Part shown: one piece after another, positions 32,999 to 41,985 of the stretch | How positions within the stretch are numbered: position 1 is the first letter of the stretch | How the letters are laid out: each line of letters starts with the position of its first letter | Origin: Peribacillus sp. FSL H8-0477 | GTDB taxonomy: Bacteria > Bacillota > Bacilli > Bacillales > DSM-1321 | NCBI RefSeq assembly: GCF_038002765.1 | Contig: NZ_JBBODE010000001.1 | Span: 620,001 to 684,000 of the forward strand | DNA length: 64,000 nucleotides | Direction of reading: 5' to 3' | Position numbers and translations under genes: made by a program | Notes under the pieces: model-generated | The model's database searches: none | The model's input: only the letters and a program-made list of their open reading frames with translations | What the model was told of the DNA's origin: nothing

Positions 32999-33331
32999 AT
33001 GAAAAAACTCGTATTTAGTTTACTGGCTTTTACCTTTTTATTAACCGCAGGTTTCAATGTTTCGGCATTAGCAAATGAAACTAAAGCGGCACCGGAACAA
33101 GAAAAAACAGTCACATTAACACAGGCACAACAAGCTGAGATTGGGGCTATCCATAAAGAACTTCTTGCTAAGCAAAAACAACTCATACAGAAATATGTTG
33201 AGTTTGGCGCTCTATCAAAGGAAAAAGCAGACCAAGTAAATAACCACTTTGAAAAACATTACGAAAGAATGGAACAAAACGGTTTTGAATTTCCACAACA
33301 CAGACACCAAAAGCACGAGAAGCCAGAATAA
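32999..33331 (+). CDS. DUF2680 secreted protein (YckD-like)
   Basis: The 110-residue protein starts with a signal peptide (MKKLVFSLLAFTFLL, cleavage near ALA-N) and a helical mature domain LTQAQQAEIGAIHKELLAKQ, typical of YckD/DUF2680 with the His-rich C-terminus FPQHRHQKHEKPE. DUF2680 proteins are small envelope proteins of unknown function. I chose ATG 32999 for its 7-nt spacing from GGGAG; ATG 32993 is too close. Confidence 0.85.
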   Translation: MKKLVFSLLAFTFLLTAGFNVSALANETKAAPEQEKTVTLTQAQQAEIGAIHKELLAKQKQLIQKYVEFGALSKEKADQVNNHFEKHYERMEQNGFEFPQHRHQKHEKPE

Positions 33332-33336
33332 AAACG

Positions 33337-33374
33337 AAAAAGGCTGTCGATAACTTCCTCGACTGCCTTTTTTA
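33337..33374 (+). terminator. Terminator of the DUF2680 gene
   Basis: AAAAAGGCtGTCGA pairs with TCGACtGCCTTTTT, with a T6 tail. Confidence 0.85.
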
Positions 33375-33968
33375 TCAGTTACTCTGACCCTCATAATCTT
33401 CCACGATCATTCCATACACGTATGTATCCGTAAGGTTCTTTCCATCTGCTGATAAATCCTCACTCTTCAAAACTGCCTCTAACTGGAATCCCAGTTTCTC
33501 CGGAATCGCTTGGCTTTTTATGTTTGCTGCCTCGCATCTAATTTCTAATCGATTCAATGTCAATTGGTTCATTCCAAGATCTGTTAACCGCTTGATTGCT
33601 TCTATCATATACCCATTGCCGCTAAATTTCTTATTAATCCAGTAACCTATGTCCCCCGTCTTTATCTCCCAATCAATATTATGAATACTCGATGTTCCTA
33701 TGAATTCTTCTGTCTCTTTATGGAAAATGAGAAAACGGAGACTTTCTCGTGCTAAAAACTTTATGTGCGCATTTCTCAGATTGGTCTCTGTTTCTTCGAC
33801 AGGAGGGATTTCCTGCGCAAAGGGCAGCCATTTGCTTAATTCAGTAATGGATTCCCTAATTGCCTCGTTCACTACCCTTCCGTCACCCGACAAGAAAGGG
33901 ATCCGAAGAATTAATCTTTCTGTTTCGAGCGATGTAGGAATTTCATTTACTATAGGATTCACTTTCAT
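33375..33968 (-). CDS. GNAT acetyltransferase, RimJ/RimL type
   Basis: The 197-residue enzyme has the RimL pattern: ETERLILRIP at the start, IGYWINKKFSGNGYMIEAIKR (acetyl-CoA loop as GNGYM) and LEIRCEAANIKSQAIPEKLGF. RimJ/L members acetylate ribosomal-protein N-termini or free substrates. I chose ATG 33968, near GGATGTGA; longer starts reach 33995. It stands alone and converges with the DUF2680 gene. Confidence 0.88.
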   Translation of the reverse strand: MKVNPIVNEIPTSLETERLILRIPFLSGDGRVVNEAIRESITELSKWLPFAQEIPPVEETETNLRNAHIKFLARESLRFLIFHKETEEFIGTSSIHNIDWEIKTGDIGYWINKKFSGNGYMIEAIKRLTDLGMNQLTLNRLEIRCEAANIKSQAIPEKLGFQLEAVLKSEDLSADGKNLTDTYVYGMIVEDYEGQSN

Positions 33969-34109
33969 TTCACATCCATTTAAAGGTATATGCATTCATA
34001 GTATTTTACATATAAAAGCTTATTAATTTTATCAAATATTAACAATTACCCTCTTCCTTGTCAATCATTCCCTTTTGCTGGCCCCATCCTTTTAAAAAAA
34101 CATTCATAT

Positions 34110-34134
34110 GTTTACCAATAATCAAAAAGGGAAC
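34110..34134 (+). promoter_or_regulatory. Sigma-B-like promoter of the aldehyde dehydrogenase gene
   Basis: GTTTAC, 13 bp, GGGAAC lies 36 nt before ATG 34171. The -10 deviates from GGGTAT at two positions, so this is weaker than the other two. Confidence 0.5.
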
Positions 34135-34170
34135 ATTTTATATAAGTCAATATTATAAAGGAGTTTGATT

Positions 34171-35598
34171 ATGCTTAATCATACAAAACAATACATCAAC
34201 GGTGAATGGGTAAGCTCTACTGGATCAGACACGATTGAAGTAGTGAACCCAGCAACAGAAGAAGTAATGGGTAAGATTAGCGCAGGAACAGAAGAAGATG
34301 TGAATCGGGCTGTCCAGGCAGCAAAAGAGGCGTTTCATTCCTTTTCTCAAATGACTGTTGAAGATCGAATTAAACTTTTAGAGGATATTGCAAAAGAATA
34401 TGAAAATCGTAAAGATGATTTAATCAAAGTAATGACCGAAGAGTTAGGTGCTCCCATTACAAAATCGGAGGAAATTCATTATCAAATGGGGCTTTCACAC
34501 TTTAAGCAGGCCGCAGAGCAATTGAAGACGTTCGAATTTTCGGAGGAAAGAGGGAACTCTTATATCCAGAAGGAACCGATTGGAGTTGCAGGGCTGATTA
34601 CACCGTGGAATTTCCCAACCAATCAGATTTCCACAAAGCTGGCTAGTGCATTGGCAGCCGGAAGCACCTTAGTGGTGAAACCTGCCTCTCAAACACCGTT
34701 TGCATCTATAATTCTAGCAGAAATTTTTGATAAGGTTGGTGTTCCTAAAGGTGTCTTTAACCTTGTAAATGGTTCAGGGTCAACCGTTGGGGAAGCAATC
34801 AGCAAACATCCTGATATCGCTTTAATCTCCTTTACGGGTTCAGGTCCGGTTGGGAGCAGCTTAATGAAGAATGCAGCTGATGGGATTAAAAATGTCTCAT
34901 TAGAACTTGGAGGAAAATCACCTTTAGTCATTTTAAAAGATGCAGATGTAAATGTAGCAGCAAAAACCGCTTTAAGTCAGATTGCTACAAATACAGGACA
35001 GGTATGTTCCGCAGGAACGCGGGTGATCGTACCAAAAGAAATGCATGATGATTTCATTGAAGCAATGAAGGAATTAGTATCAGAATTTCCGGTTGGCGAT
35101 CCTCAGGACAAACATACATTTATGGGTCCACAAGTTTCTAAAGATCAGTGGGAAACCGTTCAATCTTATATCAAAAAAGGTCAGGAAGAAGGAGCCACCC
35201 TTGCAATCGGCGGTCCGGGCAGACCTGATGGAATTGATAAAGGATTCTATTCTCAAATAACTGTTTTCACAGATGTAAAGAACGATATGACGATTGCTCA
35301 GGAAGAAATTTTTGGACCGGTCATGTCAGTCATTACGTATAATGATATTGACGAAGCAATTGACATTGCCAACGATACCATTTTCGGCCTAGCAGCATAT
35401 ATAATCGGAAATGATAAAGAAGAACTGAAGAAAGTCGCATTACAGGTTAAAGCCGGACAAATCACGATTAATAACAGTAAAGTAGATATGTCCGCCCCAT
35501 TTGGCGGCTTTAAACAATCTGGTATTGGTCGTGAATGGGGAGATTATGGGATTGAAGAATTCCTTGAACCAAAAACGATAATGGGAATGCCCTCTTAA
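34171..35598 (+). CDS. NAD(P)-dependent aldehyde dehydrogenase
   Basis: This 475-residue ALDH oxidises an aldehyde to the acid. The catalytic Cys279 lies in NTGQVCSAGTR, the general base Glu245 in LELGGKSP, and the cofactor motif GSTVGE in the fold. The nearest B. subtilis homologues are YfmT/DhaS/AldX types; the substrate is not deducible. I chose ATG 34171 (7 nt after AAGGAG) over TTG 34165. It is probably stress-linked through the sigma-B-like promoter. Confidence 0.92.
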   Translation: MLNHTKQYINGEWVSSTGSDTIEVVNPATEEVMGKISAGTEEDVNRAVQAAKEAFHSFSQMTVEDRIKLLEDIAKEYENRKDDLIKVMTEELGAPITKSEEIHYQMGLSHFKQAAEQLKTFEFSEERGNSYIQKEPIGVAGLITPWNFPTNQISTKLASALAAGSTLVVKPASQTPFASIILAEIFDKVGVPKGVFNLVNGSGSTVGEAISKHPDIALISFTGSGPVGSSLMKNAADGIKNVSLELGGKSPLVILKDADVNVAAKTALSQIATNTGQVCSAGTRVIVPKEMHDDFIEAMKELVSEFPVGDPQDKHTFMGPQVSKDQWETVQSYIKKGQEEGATLAIGGPGRPDGIDKGFYSQITVFTDVKNDMTIAQEEIFGPVMSVITYNDIDEAIDIANDTIFGLAAYIIGNDKEELKKVALQVKAGQITINNSKVDMSAPFGGFKQSGIGREWGDYGIEEFLEPKTIMGMPS

Positions 35599-35642
35599 TA
35601 AGTAAAAACAAGAGGCTGGGACATAACTAGCTTCAATTATCA

Positions 35643-35679
35643 AAAAAAGTGAAATGGATTAACTCCATTTCACTTTTTT
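35643..35679. terminator. Hairpin at the IS1182 left side
   Basis: A 16-bp stem (AAAAAAGTGAAATGGA arm) with T-tails on both strands; it terminates the transposase transcript. Confidence 0.8.
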
Positions 35680-35699
35680 CGGTTTTCCTCTATGAAACC

Positions 35700-37268
35700 T
35701 TACCTACTGACCGCGAATTTCCTTATATTCACGGCCATTAATGCAAATCCCATTTCATTTTCAACCTTTTTCTGTCCGCGGACAGAAAATCGGTTGAAAC
35801 GCAAATTAGCCTTCAAAAATCCAAAAACTGGTTCCACATCTATTTTCCGTTGACGGTAGATGGAACTTGTTTTTTCTTCTGAAAGCTTCGCTCTTACATA
35901 TTCTTTTTGCTGTTCCCATTTTTCATTCACCATTAATTTTCGGTTCGTACCTTCCTTTGCTTTGGTGCAAGAGGAACGGAATGGACAGCCTGTGCAGTTT
36001 TCACACTCATATAGTTTGAACTCGCGTGTGAATCCTGATTTGTCCGTACGCACGGAATGATTTTTGAAGACCAAACGCTGCTGATTCGGACACGTGTATG
36101 TATCGTTTTCTTTATCATACTGCCAGTTGTCTGGATTAAATTCGTTTTGTTTGTATTTTTTCTTCTGCTCTTTCTGGTACATCCCATAGGTAATTAATGC
36201 TTCCCTTTTACGATTCGAAAGAATATCATCATAATTCTGTTCGCTTCCATATCCGGCATCTGCGACGATGTGCTTCGGCAACTCGAAATAATTTTGCTCA
36301 ATTTGATCTAAGAACGGAATGAGGGTGCGAGTATCGGTCGGATTCGAAAATAGGCTATAGGCCAGGGTGTATTGGCCTTCTGTTGCGACTTGAAGATTAT
36401 AACCAGCTTTCAATTGACCGTTCTTCATATAATCATCTTTCATTCGCATAAAGGTCGCATCGGGGTCTGTTTTTGAATAACTATTCCTGGTGCCAAAGAT
36501 TTCAAAGTCTCGCTGATAGTTCTGTTTTCTTATAAGTAAATTTAGGACTTGTTTCCGTACTTGTTTTGGAAATTTTCGTTCGCTTCTTAACGTTTTTCGT
36601 TCTGCCGCATCTGAAGATGCTTCTATTTCTTTGTCATATTCAGAAATGACATCCTCTACTTTTTGAACCACTTGAGCCAACTCGTCTGAGGACAATTGCT
36701 CTACGTTTTCTCGTTCGATTTCGGGAATGATTTCTTTTTCAATGAGCTCATCATATAACTGATTAGATTTTTCGATTAAGCTTTTATGATAGTTTTCAAT
36801 AGACTTTTTCCACACGAATGTAAATTTGTTCGCATTCGCTTCAATCTTTGTTCCATCAATAAAGATTGCTTCTTGATCAATGAGTTTCTCTTGAACAAGC
36901 TGGCAACGGAATTGAACGAAACATTGCCGGATTAATTCCTTTACTTCTGGATGAACACGAAAACGGTTAATGGTGCGATAACTTGGTTCATATCCTTGTG
37001 CTAACCACATCATTCGGAGGCTGTCCTGTAAAAGAGCTTCCATTTTCCGCCCTGAAAAAACAGATTGCGTATAGGCACATAAGATAATTTTCAACATCAT
37101 GCGTGGATGATAGGCAGGACAGCCCTCATTTCGCAGGAAAGGTTCCAACGCTTCATGAGGAATACTTTCAACTAAGTGATGGACGTGGAAGGCAAGATCA
37201 TTTTTGTGTAATTTCACTTCTAAATCTAAAGGCAAAACTAATTGATTCATGTTATACTCTTTAAACAT
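35700..37268 (-). CDS. IS1182-family DDE transposase
   Basis: The 522-residue transposase is complete. It has a DUF772-type N-terminus (VPHEALEP then AYHPRMMLKIILCAYTQ) and a DDE core with IFIDGTKIEANAN, HIVADAGYGSEQNYD and the glutamate region IDVEPVFGFLK. A cysteine cluster (CENCTGCPFRSSC) sits in the last third. It reads leftward from ATG 37268. All motifs are intact, so the element may be active. Confidence 0.95.
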   Translation of the reverse strand: MFKEYNMNQLVLPLDLEVKLHKNDLAFHVHHLVESIPHEALEPFLRNEGCPAYHPRMMLKIILCAYTQSVFSGRKMEALLQDSLRMMWLAQGYEPSYRTINRFRVHPEVKELIRQCFVQFRCQLVQEKLIDQEAIFIDGTKIEANANKFTFVWKKSIENYHKSLIEKSNQLYDELIEKEIIPEIERENVEQLSSDELAQVVQKVEDVISEYDKEIEASSDAAERKTLRSERKFPKQVRKQVLNLLIRKQNYQRDFEIFGTRNSYSKTDPDATFMRMKDDYMKNGQLKAGYNLQVATEGQYTLAYSLFSNPTDTRTLIPFLDQIEQNYFELPKHIVADAGYGSEQNYDDILSNRKREALITYGMYQKEQKKKYKQNEFNPDNWQYDKENDTYTCPNQQRLVFKNHSVRTDKSGFTREFKLYECENCTGCPFRSSCTKAKEGTNRKLMVNEKWEQQKEYVRAKLSEEKTSSIYRQRKIDVEPVFGFLKANLRFNRFSVRGQKKVENEMGFALMAVNIRKFAVSR

Positions 37269-37350
37269 AAGGACACTTCTTTCTGTTTGAATTTTTGTTG
37301 TGGTGACTTAATTTTAGCAGAAAGTGTCCTTATGTTATGAGTAAAAAGAC

Positions 37351-37395
37351 AAAGCCGGTGAAAATTTTACGTATCGTAAAATTTTCACCGGCTTT
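37351..37395. terminator. Long perfect hairpin near the IS1182 right end
   Basis: Arms of about 21 bp with a 3-nt loop (AAAGCCGGTGAAAATTTTAC arm), with T-rich tail on the plus strand; it may block outside transcription into the transposase gene. Confidence 0.8.
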
Positions 37396-37430
37396 TTTTC
37401 ATTTTAGAGCAGGGTTTTGTCCCAGCCTCT

Positions 37431-37847
37431 TTACTTTTGTGATGGATAGCTGCAAAGTTCAATCAATGTACCGTCAGTTGATGCAGGGTTAACATAAATT
37501 AGTTTCCGACCACGTGCGTTTGTACGAAGTGTATCCTCAAGAAAACGCACTCCCTTTTTTCTTGCCTCTAGTATCGCTTCATCCAAATCGTCCACTCGAT
37601 AAGCAATATGGTGCACCCCTTTTCCACGCTGCTTAATAAACCGAGCCATTGGCGAATTCTTATTCGTAGGTGACAGTAATTCAATTACTTTATCATTCGT
37701 TCTGACAACCGCAACATGAACCTCCACCCCAGGTGCATCACTTGTATATCTGTCCTCCACTACTCCATTTAAGACAGTAAGGTAAAATGGAAGCGCGTCA
37801 TCAATACTTCTTACCGCAATTCCAATATGATCTAAAATATAATCCAA
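37431..37847 (-). CDS. mce: Methylmalonyl-CoA epimerase
   Basis: The 138-residue vicinal-oxygen-chelate protein interconverts (R)- and (S)-methylmalonyl-CoA for propionate metabolism. Metal ligands are visible at His7 (DHIGIAV), in VHHIAYRVDD and in GTLIELCSY. It usually lies with methylmalonyl-CoA mutase or propionyl-CoA carboxylase genes; here it is separated from them. The IS1182 element follows its stop codon directly. Its neighbour upstream is an esterase, 12 nt away. Confidence 0.92.
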   Translation of the reverse strand: MDYILDHIGIAVRSIDDALPFYLTVLNGVVEDRYTSDAPGVEVHVAVVRTNDKVIELLSPTNKNSPMARFIKQRGKGVHHIAYRVDDLDEAILEARKKGVRFLEDTLRTNARGRKLIYVNPASTDGTLIELCSYPSQK

Positions 37848-37859
37848 TGTAGTTCCTCC

Positions 37860-38633
37860 TCATGAGTACTTTTTATGTAAAAATGCTAGTAATTCAGGTA
37901 CTCTTTCTCGAAAAGATAAATAATTATGTTCCGCATCTATAATCGTTTTTAATTTCACATTTGATGTTTTTTCTTTTAAGAGATCATAAATAGCGTTATT
38001 CGAAGCTAAAAATTCCTTATTAATGATTTCTTCATCACCAGCTTCTTTCGTTCCACAATCTACGTAGACTCTTTCAATGAATGACAAATCAGAATCTCGG
38101 ATTAACGTTTCTAGTTCTTCTTGGTTCCGGTAAAAAGCTGAAGAAAAAACAGCAATATTTCTGAATACTTGAGGGTAACGACACATAGCGTAAATCGAAA
38201 TAAGTCCACCTAAAGATATTCCTGCCAATGCAGTATGTTCTTTTAGTGTACGATATTTATTATCTATGTATGGCTTTAGATGATTCACGATAAAATCTAC
38301 ATATAGTTTTCCCTTTCCACCTTCATAACTATTATGACCTGTTATTTTTTTGCTATATTCCCCAGTTATCCACGGACAATATTCATTGATTCTCTCTTCA
38401 CTATTTTGGTCTATCCCTACAACGATAACATTCAATTCGTTTTTATCTAGATAATGTTCAAGGTTTAAAGACGTTCCACCTATTGCGTCATGATCCTGAA
38501 ATACGTTTTGCCCATCATGCATATACAAGACTGGGTAACTCTGTTTTTTGTTCGTATAATTTTTAGGTAGATATATTCTTATCCGTCTTTCTTCTTCAAA
38601 AGATGCTATGTATAAAGATATTATTTCTAGCAA
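37860..38633 (-). CDS. Alpha/beta-hydrolase esterase (Fes/IroE-like, YbbA type)
   Basis: The 257-residue protein belongs to the putative-esterase (DUF, YbbA/IroE-like) family: YPVLYMHDGQNVFQD, nucleophile elbow GISLGG (Ser140), and a late His in DAEHNYLSF. Related enzymes hydrolyse siderophore esters, but no siderophore genes are nearby. It starts at TTG 38633, 2 nt after the stop of the upstream GNAT fragment, so it may be translationally coupled to a dead frame. Weak ribosome binding site. Confidence 0.8.
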   Translation of the reverse strand: MLEIISLYIASFEEERRIRIYLPKNYTNKKQSYPVLYMHDGQNVFQDHDAIGGTSLNLEHYLDKNELNVIVVGIDQNSEERINEYCPWITGEYSKKITGHNSYEGGKGKLYVDFIVNHLKPYIDNKYRTLKEHTALAGISLGGLISIYAMCRYPQVFRNIAVFSSAFYRNQEELETLIRDSDLSFIERVYVDCGTKEAGDEEIINKEFLASNNAIYDLLKEKTSNVKLKTIIDAEHNYLSFRERVPELLAFLHKKYS

Positions 38634-38635
38634 AC

Positions 38636-38990
38636 CTATCCCATCTTTCGTGAATAATCATTTGAATTTATGTAATAAACGAGATGATCGGTCCATTCGC
38701 CATATTCAAAGATAAACCCTTTTCTTACGCATTCAAACTCCATTCCAACATTCTCAGCTAAATGATAAGAAGGCGTGTTATCAAGGTTTATATGCGCCTC
38801 AATTCGGTGGAAAGCCAATTCTTTAAATGCGATTTCAAGTGCTGCTTGTACCGCCTCCTTCCCATAACCATTCCTCCAATACTGATTGTGTATAGTATAA
38901 CCCATCCTCCCCCATTGAAAGTCATGTCTTGCTAAAGTGGAGAAATCTATTTGGGATGAAGCAACTTACTTAAATAGTATGATAATTATT
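38636..38990 (-). pseudogene. N-terminally truncated GNAT acetyltransferase
   Basis: The minus-strand frame matches the C-terminal half of a RimJ/RimL-type GNAT: IGYTIHNQYW-like core with YWRNGYGKEAVQAALEIAF and ENVGMEFECVRKG. The frame stays open upstream of ATG 38905 (RHDFQWGRMGYTIHNQ) to a stop near 38995, but the first 60-80 residues of a normal enzyme are missing. It is probably a remnant. Confidence 0.6.
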
Positions 38991-39203
38991 CAGCTGATAC
39001 ACGCCATAAGACTTATCAGCCAACTAATCAAAAAAATGAATTAATACCATATCAATCAAATTGTTCCTACGAAATTCTCTTCTATCAATCGTATAAAAGA
39101 TATGCAATGATGAGAGTATCTTTGCTTTTTTTTCATAAAAAGACAGGATATTTATTTCTGTTGTCGAAATATATAGCGTAAGAAATAGAGAGGATGAATT
39201 CTA

Positions 39204-41183
39204 ATGACCTTATCTGGTATTCTCGCAGAAGATTTATTTGATTTAAAATCAGTTACCGATCCCCAGCTGTCTCCCGACGGATCGTATGTTGCCTTTGTAG
39301 AAACAAGCATTGACAAGGAAGATGAAGAGTACCTATCTAATTTGTTTGTTCATCATTTTCCTACAAACCAAACAACCCAATGGACGTTTGGCAGTCATCG
39401 ACATTCTTCACCACGTTGGTCTCCCAATGGTGAGAGTCTTGCCTTTCTATCAAACCGTACTGGAAAAAACCAATTATATGTTTTACAACTTGCCGGCGGT
39501 GAAGCTAACAAACTGACGGATCTTGAAAATGGGGCTTCCACACCTATATGGTCTCCTGATTCGAAATCGATTCTTTTTTCAACAGCCATTAAATCAGGAA
39601 AAACACTCCATGAAAAGATTGAGAAACCTAAAAAGGAGAAAAAGACCGCTAAAATTTATGATCGCATTAAATATAAAGCAGATGGGAAAGGCTATCTGGA
39701 AGATACCTTTAGTCAGCTTGTGATAATCGATGCTAAGACGGGTGATACTAAGCAGTTAACCAATGGTGATCAACATTATAATCCAAGTTCTTGGTCTCCA
39801 GATGGAAAGCAGATTGCTTACACAGGAAATGATTCCGCGGACCGGGATTATCAATTGAATGATGACGTATTTATTCTTGAAATCGATTCGGATAAAACAG
39901 AGAAAATCACGCCTGGGACCGGCTTCTTCAATGATCCCAAATGGTCACCTGATGGTACTTGGATCTCTATTATTGGTCACGAACGTGAGTATCAAGGTGC
40001 AACACTTAGTAAAATCTGGTTATACAATACTATTGACCAATCATTCGTTTGTCTAACTTCTGAATGGGATGTTCAAGTTGGCGATGTAAGTGCCGCAGAC
40101 TTCCATATTGGAACCGTTGATCCTGGTTTACTTTGGACAAATGACAGCCAAGGCTTTTACTTCCTAATCAGTGATCACGGGAATGTCAGCGTTTATTATG
40201 GGTCAGTGGATGGAGCGATGTATCCTTCCCTAAATGGACAACAGCATGTGTATGGATTGACAATCAATCCAGAAACTCATGAAGCGGTTCTGGCTATCAG
40301 TACACCTGTACAGCCAGGCGATTTGTATACATATAATCTTTCAACTGGCGAACTCGCTCAGTTAACGTTTATCAATGATGAACTTCTTAAAACCCGTAGT
40401 CTTTCAGAAGCTGAAGCAATCAGTTTTCCATCAAGTGATGGACGTGAGATTCATGGATGGATAATGAAACCCGTGAACTATGATCCAGAAAAACGGTATC
40501 CATTGGTATTAGAAATACATGGCGGCCCTCATGCGATGTACGCGAATACCTATTTCCATGAATTCCAAACACTCACAGCTCAAGGCTATACCATATTGTT
40601 TACCAACCCACGGGGAAGCCACGGCTACGGACAGGAGTTTGTTCAAGGTTGTGTAGGCGATTATGGCGGCATGGACTACCAAGATTTAATGGCAGCTGTT
40701 GATTATGCAGTAAACAGTTATGATTTTCTTGACGAACAACAATTGGCAGTTACCGGAGGAAGTTACGGCGGATTTATGACTAATTGGATTGTCGGCCATA
40801 CCAACCGCTTCAAGGCAGCTGTTACACAGCGCTGTATTAGTAACTGGTTAAGTTTTTATGGAGTAAGTGACATTGGCTATTTCTTTACAGAGTGGGAAAT
40901 GGAAGGGGACATCTTCGAATCTCCGGAAAAATTATGGCATCATTCACCTCTTAAATATGCGGCGAATGTGCAGACTCCACTCTTGCTGTTACACGGAGAA
41001 TTAGACTTCCGTTGCCCAATTGAACAATCCGAACAATTTTTCACTGCTCTTAAGAGACAGAAAAAAGAGGCCGTTCTCGTATCCTTCCCAGATGAGACTC
41101 ACGAAGTTTCACGCAGCGGCTCTCCACGACTGCGCCTGCAACATACAGAACAAATCAGAGATTGGTTTAATAAATATCTATAA
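39204..41183 (+). CDS. yuxL: S9 family prolyl-oligopeptidase (YuxL type)
   Basis: A 659-residue serine peptidase with an N-terminal beta-propeller (WD40-like repeats with SPDGKQIAYT-type blades, residues about 15-390) and a C-terminal alpha/beta-hydrolase domain. The triad is Ser520 (GGSYGG), Asp601 (HGELDFRCP) and His633 (DETHEVSRSG). It probably cuts short peptides in the cytoplasm, as acylaminoacyl- or dipeptidyl-peptidases do. It has its own terminator and no operon partners. Confidence 0.92.
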   Translation: MTLSGILAEDLFDLKSVTDPQLSPDGSYVAFVETSIDKEDEEYLSNLFVHHFPTNQTTQWTFGSHRHSSPRWSPNGESLAFLSNRTGKNQLYVLQLAGGEANKLTDLENGASTPIWSPDSKSILFSTAIKSGKTLHEKIEKPKKEKKTAKIYDRIKYKADGKGYLEDTFSQLVIIDAKTGDTKQLTNGDQHYNPSSWSPDGKQIAYTGNDSADRDYQLNDDVFILEIDSDKTEKITPGTGFFNDPKWSPDGTWISIIGHEREYQGATLSKIWLYNTIDQSFVCLTSEWDVQVGDVSAADFHIGTVDPGLLWTNDSQGFYFLISDHGNVSVYYGSVDGAMYPSLNGQQHVYGLTINPETHEAVLAISTPVQPGDLYTYNLSTGELAQLTFINDELLKTRSLSEAEAISFPSSDGREIHGWIMKPVNYDPEKRYPLVLEIHGGPHAMYANTYFHEFQTLTAQGYTILFTNPRGSHGYGQEFVQGCVGDYGGMDYQDLMAAVDYAVNSYDFLDEQQLAVTGGSYGGFMTNWIVGHTNRFKAAVTQRCISNWLSFYGVSDIGYFFTEWEMEGDIFESPEKLWHHSPLKYAANVQTPLLLLHGELDFRCPIEQSEQFFTALKRQKKEAVLVSFPDETHEVSRSGSPRLRLQHTEQIRDWFNKYL

Positions 41184-41224
41184 CAAAGAGAAGGCTGTCA
41201 CATTTGACAGCCTTCTTTGTTTGG
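41184..41224 (+). terminator. yuxL terminator
   Basis: AAGGCTGTCA pairs with TGACAGCCTT around CATT, with flanking A and T runs. Confidence 0.9.
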
Positions 41225-41237
41225 CTAATAAAGACTA

Positions 41238-41888
41238 TCTTCCTCTCTTAAAAAGCCTTCCGCACAAGAATGGCCCTCAAGCGCACACAATTTGCCCGAT
41301 TCCGCACACTAATCCCTTCGAAGCGCACATTAATCTTGCTGTTCCGCACATACCAGCTGCTGAGTACTCCAATCACTCCAGCAGCGCAGGTTCAATGCCC
41401 GTTTGTCTTATGAAAACGTGTACCTTGCTTTTAGCTAGCCTTGATTTTTCACTCTTGTTCAGACTTTAGCGACTATTTTTAACAACCCCTGCCATCTGGA
41501 AAAAAGTCTTCCGCACAGGAATAGATCTCAAGCGCACACAATTTGCCCGTTTTCGCACACTAATCCGTTCCAAGCGCACAATAATCTAGTTGTTCCGCAC
41601 ATAAACTCTTCTGTTCCGCACATACCAGATCTGCCGGGGCGCTCCAATCACTCCAGCAGCTCAGATTCAATGGCCGTTTGTCTTATCAAAACGTGTATCT
41701 TGCCTTTAGCTGGCCTTGTTTTTCCACTTTTGACTTTAGCGACTATTTTTAACAACCCCTGCCATCTAGAAAAAAGTCTTCCGCACAGGAATATACCCAA
41801 AGCGCACACAATTTGCTCGTTTCCGCACACTAATCCGTTCCAAGCGCACAATAATCTTGCTGTTCCGCACATAAACTCTACTGTTCCG
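41238..41888. repeat. 21-bp-phased repeat field A, left part (three units)
   Basis: Three units of 251-270 bp carry arrays of CCGCACA alternating with GCGCACA, spaced by exactly 21 bp. Starts are 41260, 41281, 41302, 41323, 41344; 41511, 41532, 41553 (T variant), 41574, 41595, 41616; and 41781, 41802, 41823, 41844, 41865, 41886 (cut). Each array is followed by a conserved 150-bp segment with AAAACGTGTATCTT (or ACCTT). Chance frames of 7-residue periodicity run through it, with no ribosome binding site. Non-coding, undescribed to my knowledge. Confidence 0.8.
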
Positions 41889-41985
41889 ATTAAGTCCATA
41901 TAATTGTGTAAAAAAAGAGAGTCATTTTATTCGCTCTTGGAAACAATGTTTTCACCATGAAAACACATTGAAAAGAGGGAATATA

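Larger units (their letters stand above)
35611..37430 (-). mobile_element. IS1182-family element
   Basis: Inverted repeats AGAGGCTGGGACAT at 35611 and TGTCCCAGCCTCT ending at 37430 enclose a DDE transposase gene, two strong hairpins (35643-35679 and 37351-37395) and 1820 bp in all. The right end lies directly against the stop codon of the methylmalonyl-CoA epimerase gene. No clear target duplication is visible. Confidence 0.85.

Noticed and set aside
41020..41903. Open frames across repeat field A that encode Cys/His heptads (for example on both strands between 41648 and 41903)
   Set aside because: No ribosome binding sites or plausible starts; the heptad periodicity follows from the 21-bp phasing, and stops break frames between units.
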